In this document: in pieces, positions 39,831 to 51,066 of the stretch
Position numbering within the stretch: the first letter of the stretch is position 1
Layout of the letters: each line of letters begins with the position of its first letter
From: Cheilinus undulatus
Lineage: Eukaryota > Chordata > Actinopteri > Labriformes > Labridae
DNA length: 64,000 nucleotides
Direction: 5' to 3'
Assembly: GCF_018320785.1 (NCBI RefSeq)
Contig: NC_054865.1
Span: 36,766,398-36,830,397 of the forward strand
The notes under the pieces: model-generated
Seen by the model: the letters and a program-made list of their open reading frames with translations, nothing else
Told to the model about the DNA's origin: nothing
The model's database searches: none
Made by a program: the position numbers and the translations under genes

Positions 39831-42197
39831 TGTTTAGCTGACTCATCTAAACTCGAGTAATTATATTCTGTAAACTAACTTTACATTGCAACAGTCCAAG
39901 AATGTCACACCGTAACGATGCAAAGTTGGATGTGGCTAATGTTAGCAGTGCTACTTCTGCAAGCCATAGATCCTTTTTGCAGGCTTATGTTCACATTCTG
40001 TGCTGAATATCATATTCAGGTGTACTTGGGTGGGAGTAAATATACCTCAGTAGCCAACCCAAGTGTCATCTATGTGGGGGAAACATTGCATTTTATATTT
40101 CTATCAACTTCCTGTATTTCATATACAAGACAAATTTTACAATGGACCTTTATCAGCTGTGTTTCATTTGTATGTAATACAGTGCACAAAATGCACAAAA
40201 CAACGTAGCAAGTGTATTCATACGAGCAGCATGTAAGTAGAATAAATACAAAAACAATCTTTGCTTTCAGATAGACTTGCCACCAAGCATCTGTAGTCAC
40301 TGATTGTTTTTTTTAATTTACTTTTCCACATATACACCTCAACAATATCCAGACTGGGTCTGATGCTTTTGCACAAGCGCTCAAGTTAGACAGCATAAGC
40401 TACAGGGATAGCAAGCATCACATTTGAGTCAAAAGCAGTAAAATACAAATGACTTGTATGAATGAACCTGTAAAGTGGTCCATGTTGTCACCATCTGACA
40501 TACAAATGGTTAGCTGCTTACTAACTTGTTAACAGTCAACCAGGAAAAAGTCCAATGGCTGCTAAGCTGAAAGAGCTTGTATCGCCACCCACTAAAGTGG
40601 AGACAAACATACTACCTCCATTAATAAATCCTCCTCTGAGGCAATCTACGATATATCTGTCTCACATAGAGATGTCAGGGCTGCTGCAAAAGTGTTTTAC
40701 TCTATTCTTAATTTTCGCAGCTACTACAGTTTAGGTGCAGGGCATTGTAAAGTTGGCAGATCTGACTATAAAGCACTGACTAATATATAGGTTAATTATG
40801 GGAATGGTACAAGCATTAGATACGTCTGTTGACGGTAAGCAGTCATACATAAAACAAGGATGAAATTTGCATTTTTCAGTTTGACAGCTCCATCATAACT
40901 GAGTAGGACATAGAAAAGAAACTTTGGACCTCATTGGTGTTTGGAGGAAAAATACAACAGAGAAATACAAAAAGTCAAACAGCATAATCCTGTACAAATT
41001 CATAATTGAGAACCATCCAAACAGAGGGTCAGCAATCTGAAAATGTTGAACTGAGGTACAAGAAACCAACATTTGGTATCAATAAAGCTTAACACAAACA
41101 GAAAATCTGATCAATTTAAATACAGAAGTTATCAACGTTAACTTCTTGCTAAGACATCAGATGTCCTTCTGACAGATTTTTTCAAATACCTCAAGAAGTT
41201 TCATCCAGAAAGTGTTGTGTATTAATGGATAACTAACTGCACAGCTCCAAGGATCCATTTATGTAGCTCCACTTCCCTTCAGGCCTTCAAGAGTCTCTAC
41301 AAACGTCTGCCTAAATTCTTTCTGAGTCTACTTCAATGAGTTTTACAAAAGCTCTTCATCATTTTTATCTGTGTTTCAATTTTCTTGGGTTTCTGAGTGC
41401 ACAAGCCCTTTTCATAAGAGGAATTTCTGAAGGTTTCATACATTGATAAATGTTTTGAACAACAACAGACTCTTGAAAGATAAGGAAGGGAACGATCATC
41501 TCTGCCTAATGAGTGCTTTAGGTTCTTAATTCTATATCCCTATGTTTGTTGGTTTAAGCCCAGAGCTAAAACAGAGCTCTGCTTTTAAAAGTTGTACATA
41601 TAAAAGCAGTAAAGATTTAAATGATTTTTTTATACTTCCATTTCACTCATAATAAATCTGACTGCACAAGGAGAATCATGTAACGCTGTAACCAAATAAA
41701 GTACAGGCCTAATATCTTCTAATTTTTGATCATATTATCCAATTTTCACCCCTCATTTGGGAATCTTTAACTATCTTTGATAACTTCATTAATTCATTGT
41801 GGATCATTTATTATCCTTTGAGGAAGGGGTCATCAACTACATTTGTACAAGAGCCAGCTTTTTTTCTTGACAGACACTATGGGAACTGGGCTTTCAACAA
41901 AAATATTGTTTAAATGGTCTTATTAACACATTTTTGTTTCAGTATGTTTTATTTTCATCTTGAATGTACATAATTTTTAGCCCTTAACAGTGAGATCATA
42001 CGCCAGCCACAATGCGGTGATTGAGGTATCCTTTGCTACATATTTCAAGGGCTATTGTGTTGCACATGACTGAGTTTGATGTAAATCTGCTGTGGTTGGC
42101 AAAAAACATGTTTAGGAAACAGGTGTTCAGTTTTGATTGTCAGGCAGGAAGAGCTTCACTCTCAGCTGTAATTTCCACATACACTGGCTGCACCATG
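39831..42197. other. gene-less stretch
   Basis: No exon or named repeat seen. Open frames at 39918-40208 and 40070-40300 are on opposite strands of the same bases and lack domain features. Confidence 0.4.
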
Positions 42198-42920
42198 CTC
42201 TGAGTGCCACGGTTCTGCTCCAACCAAAGGTGAGCAACCTTACACACTGGAAGCACGCCTAGAGCACTGCGAAACGCAGCGCAGCCCTGATCAGCTTGAG
42301 ACAAAAGGGCAGAAATCACGGAGTTCATGCAGGAATAGAATGTCAACAGCGGATTATTTTGCCTTCTTGGGGTTGATCAGCCATTCATTTGAACTTGATT
42401 CTATGATATTATTGCTTCTGCCATGGGTGAGTACATTATGGAGTTAAAGATTATTGTCTGCTACAAAGAATCTGTAGTTTCATGTAAAACTCTGTGGCTT
42501 TTTACCTCAAAAGTGAACTTTTTCTTGTCAATGGCGCAGTTGTAGCTCTGTGACACACCAACCCCTCTTTGCTGACCCTTCAATAACCTTTTGCTTGTGC
42601 TGCAGAATGAGATACAGTTTTAGATATAGTGATGATTAATAGTTCGAGACTCCATGCATTGTTTTGTATTTTAAAGTTGACCGGATACGTTTTTCCTGCC
42701 ATTTGGATCAACCTACTCTACATGGATTCATGCGGTTTGGCAGCAGCCAGCACCAAAACATAGACCTGCAGTGTATCTTCAACAAAGTAGAGCAGACTGG
42801 CGCTTCATTGACGTGCCAGAGCCAGATCAGAGCTCAGGCAGTGGAACTGCTCAGATTGACTAGAAGGGGGTGATTTGGTCAGCGGTACAATTTGCTGGCA
42901 GATCCAGGTGCAGCCATTGC
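42198..42920 (+). repeat. unclassified 0.7 kb interspersed repeat, copy 2
   Basis: It matches copy 1 at 29611-30306 in the opposite orientation over about 0.7 kb with interruptions. Shared words include ccaaccaaaggtgagcaacc, cgcagccctgatcag, tgggtgagtacatta, gcggtttggcagcagccagc, gtggaactgctcagattga and aatttgctggcagat. Family unknown; a non-autonomous transposon or a decayed retroelement is likely. Confidence 0.7.
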
Positions 42921-44771
42921 ATTTGGAAACTGGAGGTTAAAAGGTTGTTGTGAAAAACTGCAGCTTTAATCAAGAATGGACTGATATGCATGCGTTTATC
43001 ATGCAAACTTACAGAAATACTATGTCTGTGTGGCTCCTGAATTAAATTATCGTTAAGGTGTCAAATAGGATGCTGTTTGAGGCCTGATGTGGCCCTCAAG
43101 CTGCCAGCAGATGATCAACTCTTTAAGATTTGTCTTCAAGTGAGTTTTTTTTTTTCAATTTAAAGTCATAAAAATATAAATATAAAATAATATTTTTAAT
43201 TTTTGCACGCCTAATTTAACACTAGTTGTATGCAGCCCTCATAGATGAATCCTCGTAAGAGCTGGCATACAGGAGCCGTGTACTTCTACTGGAGAAATAC
43301 ATGATCTGTAAAACCTCACAAACATGCTGATCGATTTGGGTAGCTTTGCCATACATCTGTATGTGAACCTGCACTGCCATCTGCTGCTGTTTAGTATGAA
43401 ACACACATCAGAGGGTCTACAGAGTGGATGGGATGAGAGGTCATGTGGTGCATTCAAGTGCACATAGTAAATAGCTAAACTGTAAATGCATGTTGAGTCA
43501 TTTTCTTGGGAAAAATTTTCATTATATTTTGTAAGTTTCTGGAGGCTTTTGTGTGTTTTAGGAATCAAAAAGCCTGGCGATAGCTTGTCTAAAAGATGTA
43601 ACAAGGGTGTAGTCTCTAATTCTCTTCTCTTTTTGCTAAACTGCATCTTTTACTCATTACAAGGTTGCAGCTCTAGTCCACAACAGGTTTTCAGAGATAT
43701 AAAACAGCAGTTATGGTGAATATAAGCATAATAAAGAAGCTTATTTTTAGCTTTTAGAAAATAACAACAATGATAGACAAGGATTTCACTCCTACTCACT
43801 TTCAGACTGCCTCTTCATAGTAGACCACAACATGGCAATAAGCCAATCCCAATAAGAAATCTCAGCTGTTAATATTAATACACACAGAGAATTTCCTGAA
43901 ATTAGGTCAACACACCTGTAAACCACCTCCAACCTGTACGTCTGCTTGTTATTTCTTCTCTGACAAATCATCCATCCAAAGCTATCAGTCTGCCCCTTTC
44001 GTCAAAACTGAATTACAACTGCAGCCGACCAGGAGCTGTCATGAAGTCTCACGCTAAAATCAAACGCTGACTCACACGTCAATCAGCAAAGCTCTGACCT
44101 GCCTGACAAACACATCTCATTAAACCATCCATAACACACAGTAACAGTGAGCAGCCTTACCTTAGCCAAGGTATTTCTTCCTCTCCACTCTCCAATTATC
44201 CTGATTCGTCTCATTGCTGCAGTTTCCTGGAAAATAGAAAAATATTTTTAAAAGGCAGTCGGTTTAGAGCTTTCAACAATTTGATTCTCGCTATCTCCCT
44301 CATTTTAACATGCAGACCAGATTTGGAAACATGTTTGCTGAGTGTTTGTTCTTTGTTGGGATATAAAAATAATAACCTTAGTTGAAAAGAAGTTAGCATT
44401 GGCATAAAGATTTTTAAACCAATGGCATACAGGAAAAAAGATTATTTAGTTTTAAAGTCTTGGAAGCTTTGCTTAAAATAAAAGAAAGTGAGTTGATGCT
44501 GATTTTTTATAAGGCCACCTCATCCATTTGCTGCAGTCTGTATTTGTAGTTGTACTTTCAGTAATCCAGATCATTATAATAGCAACGTCAGCAGATTCCC
44601 CCTTCTCTCCCTAGGGATTTGTAATCATAATTTCCAACAGCACTTGAAGGCATCTGCTATAATCTGGTCTAATCTGTGCAGCATCGTCACCAGATGAGAG
44701 ATGACATCTGTGGATACTAGCTTTGCCTTTTCAAGTCAAACAAACGAACATCTTTGGTTTTCTGAGACAAA
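42921..44771. other. upstream flank of ric3
   Basis: It holds the exon-like antisense unit at 44161-44226. No TATA box or CpG-dense promoter is visible before the ric3 ATG. The 135-codon minus frame at 43239-43646 shows no family features. Confidence 0.4.
44161..44226 (-). other. exon-like 66-nt unit, antisense upstream of ric3
   Basis: On the minus strand a strong acceptor (ctattttccag) and a near-consensus donor (AAG/gtaagg) bound exactly 66 nt. One frame is open throughout: ETAAMRRIRIIGEWRGRNTL then AK. The other two frames contain stops. It lies 546 bases upstream of the ric3 start codon on the opposite strand. I recognise no protein and found no partner exon; it could be an exon of an antisense or bidirectional transcript, or chance. 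Confidence 0.25.
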
Positions 44772-44889
44772 ATGTCTATAACAACTTGCCAGAAGGTGAC
44801 TCTGATATCATGCTCTGTTCTCTGCGTTTCTCTCTTCCTGCCCAGAATGCTTTTACCCAGAGAGAAAAAAGAGACGGGGCAGCCTGAGG
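44772..44889 (+). CDS. ric3: ric3 coding exon 1
   Basis: The ATG at 44772 opens a short polar stretch followed by a hydrophobic segment (VTLISCSVLCVSLFLP) that in RIC3 acts as signal or first transmembrane helix. The exon ends after GAG G at a good donor (gtaagg), phase 1, in the Pro-Glu-Gly context where human exon 1 also ends. No in-frame upstream ATG with similar coding character was seen. No clear TATA box lies in the preceding 200 bases, so the transcription start is unknown. Confidence 0.9.
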
Positions 44890-47800
44890 GTAAGGCGGCT
44901 TATCAGATCATCATCCATCCATCCATCTCCATCCTGCTACGATGTTCTTTTTCTGTTGTTGTTGTTGCTGCTGCTGTTGCCAGCTGTTATTATGAGTATC
45001 CAGAGTACGCAAGGCCTTGGTCCCATGATGGTGCACACATGTTACTCAGAATGTTGAAGAAATGAATGAAAGGGAAGGGAAAACATGCCATTCTCAGAAA
45101 GTAAAGGGTGTTTATGGACTTTATAGACTTGATGTTCTTCAAAAAATTACACAATTCATGACAGTGAAAGGTGACTTGAAGGCTGATAGAGTGGTCTATA
45201 AATATCTTATTTTTTTAGACACTGCATATTTTGTGATTTTGTTTAAATCAAATAATAAACAATATTCATTGGTATAAAATGTACTGCTAACAGCCTGACA
45301 AAGTACTGTCTTTTAGCCTGTAAACAAAACAAAAGCATCATAGGTATATATATCAAGGTCACTTATCATCTCCACTGTAGCTAATGATGACAATTCACAC
45401 CCAAGTTGAAAGGTTACTGAGACATTTTCGTAGTCTTAATACACAAATCCTTTTTTATTGCGTCCAGTTCAATAAGCAGCCACAAAATTGACTGTTGACT
45501 GGCCTGAATGGAAAAAGTGCTGGCCACAAAACATAAACTAAAGTAGTAGGCTAAGCCTACTCTAGACCCAAGTTTCCAAACTGAAATTAAAACAGATAGA
45601 GAATGTGTTTATCAATGGGTGATAGTCACTGGACCTGTTACGCTGCCCATCTAAAGACAATGTAGTGGTAAGTATTCTCAACACTTAGCAACCTACAAAG
45701 TGCAGTTCAAATTAAATAGCAGACAGCCACTTTAACTACAATTCAACCCACGTTTATGTATTTTTAATAAATCCCAGATGTCACTTTTATTAGCCTACCT
45801 TGAATCCCTGAAGGTATACAAGTCCACATCCTCCTCTTAATTGCTGATCCAAAGGAAGGTGATTTTCCTGTTTGACTGTATGTGGTAGATTTAAATCCAT
45901 TGCTGAAGATAATAGCATCAAGCTAACCTTTTTTTAACAACACCTGGCATCAGGCGAACCTGCTCAGAGCTCTACCAACAGATAGCGCGTTGTGATGAAC
46001 TGTTTTAAAGCTATTTACTTTCGTTTGAGGTGAATTTTAACCATGTATTTTGATAACAGTAGTCCTTCACTGTAAAAAGACAATGTCAAACTTATGACAA
46101 GCTTGTTTACGGCACTTTTTACCCAAGCCAGCAGGCCAAAATCACGAAGCCAACTACTTTTGGCAGTTAAACTGCTGCCACAGTGCGGCTGGTGCTAGCT
46201 TCATTTTAATTGGTCGAACAGATTGTTAATCAAAGGGCAGCATAATATGATTGGTGCAAACCAGCGGTAATGGTGGGGAAAAGGGCTCGGCAGGAAATGT
46301 GATTTGTTTGATGTATTTAAGTTTTATTTAAACGTCTTCCAAGCTAAAGCTTTCAATTACCTGCGAAAATGCTTGATTTTAATTGTATTTACCGAATTAA
46401 TATAACAAAACATGAAATATGGAAGTTATGTTAACAAAATATGAAATGAGGGATTAGCCTACTTCAAGAGTGGTATGATCATCTCAAAGACACTATTTCC
46501 AAGTTTCCTGATTTCACTTACTAACTTTATTGGACCGCACTGGAAACAAATTAAAGCTAGCTGTGCTGGCCACAGGTATAATTTAATTTCCTGTCCATTA
46601 ATGATGAAAATGATAGGCCTGATGTCTGTTCAATACATTTTTAAAGTTATAATAGATGTAAAATAGTGCATTATTGTTCATTATTTGCTGATTTTTTTTT
46701 TCTTTTAATTTGACTAATTGTTTTATCCTTTAGTTGGACCTGGGTTCTACCCCTCTGTGATGCAGCAGCTATCAGTACCAGATGACCCAGAACAGTGGGA
46801 TGTGGATACTTCATACTCCATGACACAACAAGCTGAAACTATAGCCAAAATAAAATTCAGTGGACGAGGGAGAAAATACAACTTGATGGCCCAAGTAATT
46901 CCCATATATGGCTTTGGGATTCTGCTTTACATCTTATATATAATCTATAAGGTAATGATGACTGCCCTCTGCTGAAGGCAGATACAATGAATGTAAAATA
47001 GCCTACTACATGTATCTAGGCTTTCTTACACACTTTACCTTGCATTTTAACACGCTGCACTACATGTATTTAGTTAATTCAATTTCAAGTACCACAATGA
47101 TTTCTGATGAGTTGCCATTTAATGTATGCTACATGTTTCTGAATTACTACAGATTACTGCTGTACTCTATCACTCTAATCATAATTCTCATCGTCACAGC
47201 TGACATGTAAGGGGAAGACTTCTAAATCAGGGAACTACTCTACAGTAACCAAGTTCAAAGTGGGGAACAAGATCAGTAAGTACCTTCAGCAACTGAACGT
47301 ATTTGTGGCTTACAAGAACTGCTTTCTTTTTCTTTTTGTATTTTAACAGTCTTGGGCTTCATACAAGTATAAGTTCACTTGTCTTCTGTGTATAAAACAA
47401 ACAGACCTAAATTTATGGTGTAAATCTTGTAGCTGATTATGAGCTTGCAAGGCTTCAGGAGAGACTCCTGCAAACAGAAAGGATGATGGAGAAGATTGTC
47501 TCTGGAAGGGGTCAGAGCTCTACAAGGTAAGATTGTTCTCTTAACTTCTCACCCATAGCAATGAAGAACCAGAAAAATGATCTATCAGGATAGATCATAA
47601 CTGATCTTATGTGGAAATGAAAGGACCAAAGATTAGATATATATATAATATTCTAATTTCAGAGTAGATGACCAGTAGATGTCACACTATCGCAACAGTC
47701 TCTCATTTGAAAGTAATACTGCCCTCTCCTCTCCTCCTCTGGCCTCCATTAAAGTGTAGCCATTTATAGGACATATCTCTATTCAGTTATGCAGCCCGAG

Positions 47801-50216
47801 GTTGATTCACTCTTAATGTCTTTGAAGTATTTATTTTCTCTGGTTGGAGAGCCTATTGGTCGTCCTTAAATTGTACTCTTGTGACAAAACTCCACCATTA
47901 GGCAAAAAGCAATGTCCTTGAGTGGGCGGGCCACCTTTCTTGCCCAGTGTGGTGGCAGGGCTGACAGATGGACAGGGAGATCCATGCAAATGAAAAAACA
48001 ACTGAACATTTTAATTTTTTTTATTTTTATTTAACCAGAAGAAAACCTCATTGATATTAAAAATCTCCTTTTCAAGAGTGTGCTGGAAAAATGTGTGACT
48101 ATTAAGAAAGCAGAGTTCCTCTCAGTGTGAAGACAGAGACTTCATGTCAGACTTCAAAGCTAAGCTGGGATCTGAACAAACATCAGGAAAGAAATAACTT
48201 GAAGGGAAAAATAATGAAAAGATTGCAAAAAGAAAAAAAGGTGGAAATTGGCAAACATGGTTTAAAATCAGGCAAAAATGGGTAAAAAGAGGCAAAAATA
48301 GGATGAAAGCTGCAAAATGAGTTTCAAAGGGCAAAAAAAAAGGCAAAAAGTGGAAGTAAAATGGTGAAAAGCAGTTAAAAAGGGGCAAAAGATGGATAAG
48401 ACGGGGAAAATATGTTAAAGATCTAATAAACTTGGAAAAATGAGCAGAAACAGTGAGGAAAAGGGGTTAAAAAGTGTCACAGATATGGGGTGCACTGGTA
48501 GTTGAGTGGTTAAGGCGTGCACCATGTACACAGGTGGCCTGGGTTCGAATTTGACCTGTGGCACCATTTCCCGTGTGTCTCTCCCTGTTTCCAAGGCTAT
48601 TCACTGTCCTTCTCTATCTAATAAAGGCACGAAAAGGCCCAAAAATAAATCTTAAAAAAAAAAGTATACATTTTATATACATAGTATACATAGTATACAT
48701 TTTATATGTGTTTGATTCATGGTTAAACTGTTGCATGTTATACCATTTAAAAGTAAATAATTTAAATGTGGAAAGGCAAACTGTGCATTTCACTCAATGT
48801 CTTCCTTTTTTGAAGAAAGATAACATAACTGTATAAGATGTTTAGAAAGTGAAAGTATGTGTATTAAATGGGGATATTGTTTGTTTTGATGGTAAACAGA
48901 GATGTCACTTTTGGGCGTACTAATGCTGACATAGTCTATTTTACCGGCAATAAATTCACAGAATTAACAATAAGTGTTTTTATCACAACTTATTATGACT
49001 TATAACTTATTAAACTTGGCCAAACCTCAACATAATGTAAAATGAAAATCATATAAACTTGCCCAGAATGATAAATGAATGCTGTTGTCGTCTTACCTCA
49101 CTGTTCCTCTATTCCTGTACTGCTCTCTAGTGGCAGAAGGAGGAGAAGTAAGACTACAACCACGAAGAAGGAGGAAAAACTGCTCAGGCAGCTCAAACAG
49201 ATCACACAGCTGATGCAGGAGGGCCGCTTGGAGGGAGCCTCCCCGGAGATGGAGGCTGAGGAGGTGCCCTATGATGCAGACTGGGAAGGTACATGCCAAA
49301 ACCTGGATCATTTGACAACCAGTGTGTTTAATGCAATCTAAAAACCCAGTTCACATCATTATTGGCAGGATTTTTTACAAAGCAAAGCATTCCACAACAA
49401 GCTAATGTTGCAAAGATGTTTTTTTTGTACCACACTGCAGGCTACCCAGAGGAGACCTACCCAATCTATGATGAACCTGAAGAAAGATGTGACTTTGAAG
49501 GTTTTGTGCTGGAGGAACCCTCTAACCAGCCTACAGCTGAAGCCCTGGCAGAGAGGATGGAGCAAGAGGAGGAAGAAGTTATGACAAGGAAACTATCTAT
49601 AGTGAAAGAGGAGGATGAAGAGGAAGAGGAGGAAGCCATAGAGGGAGAGGAAGAAGATGAGGAGAAAGAAGAAGAAGTAGAAGACAGCGAGGAGGAGGAG
49701 GAAGAGGAAGAGGAGGAAGCAGAAGCAGAAAAAAGGCAGCTGCTCTGCCTTCCTTCACCTCAGTGTAATGTTGAGAGAAGACAGGAGAGGATCGGTCTGG
49801 AGGTGAGCAAAGAGCTGCAGTGTCACAACGGAGGGAAGAAACAAATCAGTTTTAGTGAGCACAAAGATGTGTTCCACTACCCTAAAGAGGATACTTATGA
49901 AGAGGAGGAAGAGGAGAAGGAAGAGGAGGCGGAAGAGGAGGAGGTGGAGGAAAGAGATGAAGGGATGGAGGCGGAGGAAGAGGAGGAGGGCCCAGAGGTG
50001 GAAGAGGAGGAGGATGCAGATGAAGATGATCCAGTGATGGAGGCAGAGAGCCTGCAGTTCAGCTGTGAGGGTTGTCCCAACCCAGAGAGAGAGGCAGAGG
50101 AGGATGAAGAAGAGTATTTGTTAACGTCAGGGGCTGTGGAGGGAGAGAGTGGGATTCATGCAGACATGCCAAGAGAAGTGAGCGGGCTGAGGATGAGGAA
50201 CAGGAGAGAGACATGA
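44772..50216 (+). CDS. ric3: ric3: acetylcholine receptor chaperone, complete six-exon gene
   Basis: RIC3 is an ER membrane protein that assists folding, assembly and surface delivery of nicotinic acetylcholine (notably alpha7) and 5-HT3 receptors. Coding exons are 44772-44889, 46734-46951, 47200-47275, 47433-47526, 49131-49288 and 49441-50216. All junctions are GT-AG and phases chain without a break (1440 nt, 479 aa). Visible in order: an N-terminal hydrophobic segment (about residues 9-28), a second membrane segment (94-112) with the family signature IPIYGFGILLYILY, coiled-coil helices (about 140-160 and 181-200), the family motif DWEGYPEETYPIYD, then a long Glu-rich acidic tail ending in LRMRNR, matching the LRKRN near the human C terminus. 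Human RIC3 is 369 aa; the extra length is mostly acidic tail. It is convergent with tub. Identity rests on recognised motifs, gene structure and synteny; no alignment was run. Confidence 0.95.
44916..44992 (+). repeat. short CATC and GTTGCT simple repeats at the start of ric3 intron 1
   Basis: catccatccatccatc and ttgttgttgttgctgctgct lie within 80 bases after the exon 1 donor. They are simple repeats likely to vary in length. Confidence 0.8.
46734..46951 (+). CDS. ric3: ric3 coding exon 2 (second transmembrane segment)
   Basis: The acceptor is a strong pyrimidine tract ending tttag. The exon encodes residues 40-112, starting VGPGFYPSVMQQ and ending in the conserved membrane segment MAQVIPIYGFGILLYILYII followed by Tyr-Lys. 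It ends in phase 0 at aag/gtaatg. This is the most conserved RIC3 segment and the main evidence for the gene call. Confidence 0.95.
47200..47275 (+). CDS. ric3: ric3 coding exon 3
   Basis: A 76-nt exon between acceptor cacag and donor gtaagt. It encodes residues 113-137, LTCKGKTSKSGNYS then TVTKFKVGNKI. It corresponds to the human segment LSKGKTTAEDGKCYTAMPG, the cytosolic linker after the membrane helix. It starts in phase 0 and ends in phase 1. Confidence 0.88.
47433..47526 (+). CDS. ric3: ric3 coding exon 4 (coiled coil)
   Basis: A 94-nt exon with acceptor tgtag and donor gtaaga. It encodes the heptad-rich helix DYELARLQERLLQTERMMEK, equivalent to human FELAQLQEKLKETEAAMEKL. It ends in phase 2. 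The following 1.6 kb intron holds a purine-rich array and a SINE. Confidence 0.92.
48180..48480. repeat. purine-rich degenerate minisatellite in ric3 intron 4
   Basis: Repeated variants of ggcaaaaa/ggtaaaaa at irregular 12-20 bp spacing (ggcaaaaatgggtaaaaaga, ggcaaaaagtgg, ggggcaaaagatgg). Nearly all bases on the plus strand are A or G. It lies directly before the SINE at 48487. The Phe-rich reverse frame here is an artefact of this composition. Confidence 0.7.
48487..48662 (+). mobile_element. tRNA-derived SINE in ric3 intron 4
   Basis: A-box tagttgagtggttaaggcg and B-box gggttcgaatttgacc lie in a tRNA-like head. Then comes a body with cactgtccttctctatctaa, then taaaggcacgaaaaggccca and a poly-A tail ending near 48662. 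It is the best preserved of three copies in the window and inserted in the sense direction of ric3. Confidence 0.85.
49131..49288 (+). CDS. ric3: ric3 coding exon 5 (basic cluster and second helix)
   Basis: A 158-nt exon with acceptor ctctag and donor gtacat. It starts with a basic cluster SGRRRRSK and continues with the amphipathic helix EEKLLRQLKQITQLMQEG, equivalent to human EKRLLHQLREITRVMKEG. It ends in DADWEG, leading into the GYPEETYPIYD motif of the last exon. Phase is 2 in, 1 out. Confidence 0.93.
49441..50216 (+). CDS. ric3: ric3 terminal coding exon with long acidic Glu-rich tail
   Basis: The acceptor is cactgcag. The exon opens with GYPEETYPIYDEPEE, a conserved RIC3 motif, then EALAERMEQEEEE, matching human EEIAERMGMIEEE. 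Most of the next 180 residues are runs of Glu with Asp and Ala, encoded by imperfect GAG/GAA repeats. The stop TGA is at 50214-50216. The tail is longer and far more acidic than in human RIC3. The purine-rich coding strand gives spurious Ser-rich and Arg-rich reading frames in the region. Confidence 0.95.
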
Positions 50217-50582
50217 AACACTTCTTCACTACATTTTTAGAGCAAACTGTGCTCCTGGATTTTTTTTCACTGAGCTTTTATGCTAAAAATATATGTAAGC
50301 TAAGCAGAGACATGCAAAATTGTGCTGTAGTGATACTTTGATAAAGAAAAATCTCAAAGCTTCAGAATAGTGAGAGCCTCTGATTTTCATTTTTGAATTC
50401 TCATATAAATCAACATAATCTTAAAACAAACTATACAGTTGTATTTTTCTTACAGAGACATTTTTTCTTGTACACCTGAATAAGAAATTCAATTTCTATT
50501 GCATGTATGTATCTAGTACATGGACATGCTTTCCTCAAAAGAGCATGGTCCATCCACATAGAAAGTTTCATTACTTGTTATA

Positions 50583-51066
50583 TACAGTCATGTGCATAAG
50601 TTTCAGGCATGCAGGGCGCTTAGGATTCATCAAAAGGCCTGATGTGCAACAACCCAGGGCTGGAGAAAGGGTGGGTGAAGCCAAGGTCAAGCTCCACAGC
50701 ATCTCTTTTGACCCGGCCTTTTCACACCTGGTAACACGCCCAGCCACCATTGGCGGTTTTTAAGGTCCTTGGGACATCCACAAGCATGACCAGGGGCTTA
50801 TGGCAACCCTACGATCCACTAAGATGGTACCCCAGTCCAGGCTTACTCACATCCACCCCTTCCTCTGTTCTAAAGATTTGGACATTGTTATTATTTCAAC
50901 ATATTATTTCCTCATTCCCCTGGTAATATGCTAGGAAATCCAGAGCACATCTAGGTTATACCAATGCTCCTTCCTGCCAGATGATGCCCTTTCTATGCCA
51001 TATCTTCACCTTACTTCAGCCTCAATTTTTGACCCAAACATGCCTAAAAGTTCTGCACAGTACCAG
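50583..51066. mobile_element. mariner-like MITE (about 0.48 kb)
   Basis: TA-flanked ends: the left reads tacagtcatgtgcataagtt then tcaggcatg. The right, reversed, reads tactgtgcagaacttttagg then catg. Such ends (tactgtgcaaaagtcttagg-like) occur in vertebrate mariner-type elements. No transposase is present. It starts 367 bases after the ric3 stop and may lie in the ric3 3' UTR. Confidence 0.6.

Noticed and set aside
43239..43646. 135-codon minus-strand open frame upstream of ric3
   Set aside because: No motif or domain; a plus-strand frame overlaps part of it; no matching splice partner for the 44161-44226 unit was found.
48122..48388. 88-codon Phe/Pro/Leu-rich minus-strand frame resembling a membrane protein
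   Set aside because: Reverse complement of the purine-rich intronic array.
49855..50080. Arg/Lys-rich and Ser-rich frames over the ric3 acidic tail
   Set aside because: Shadows of the GAG/GAA repeats in other frames of the true coding exon.
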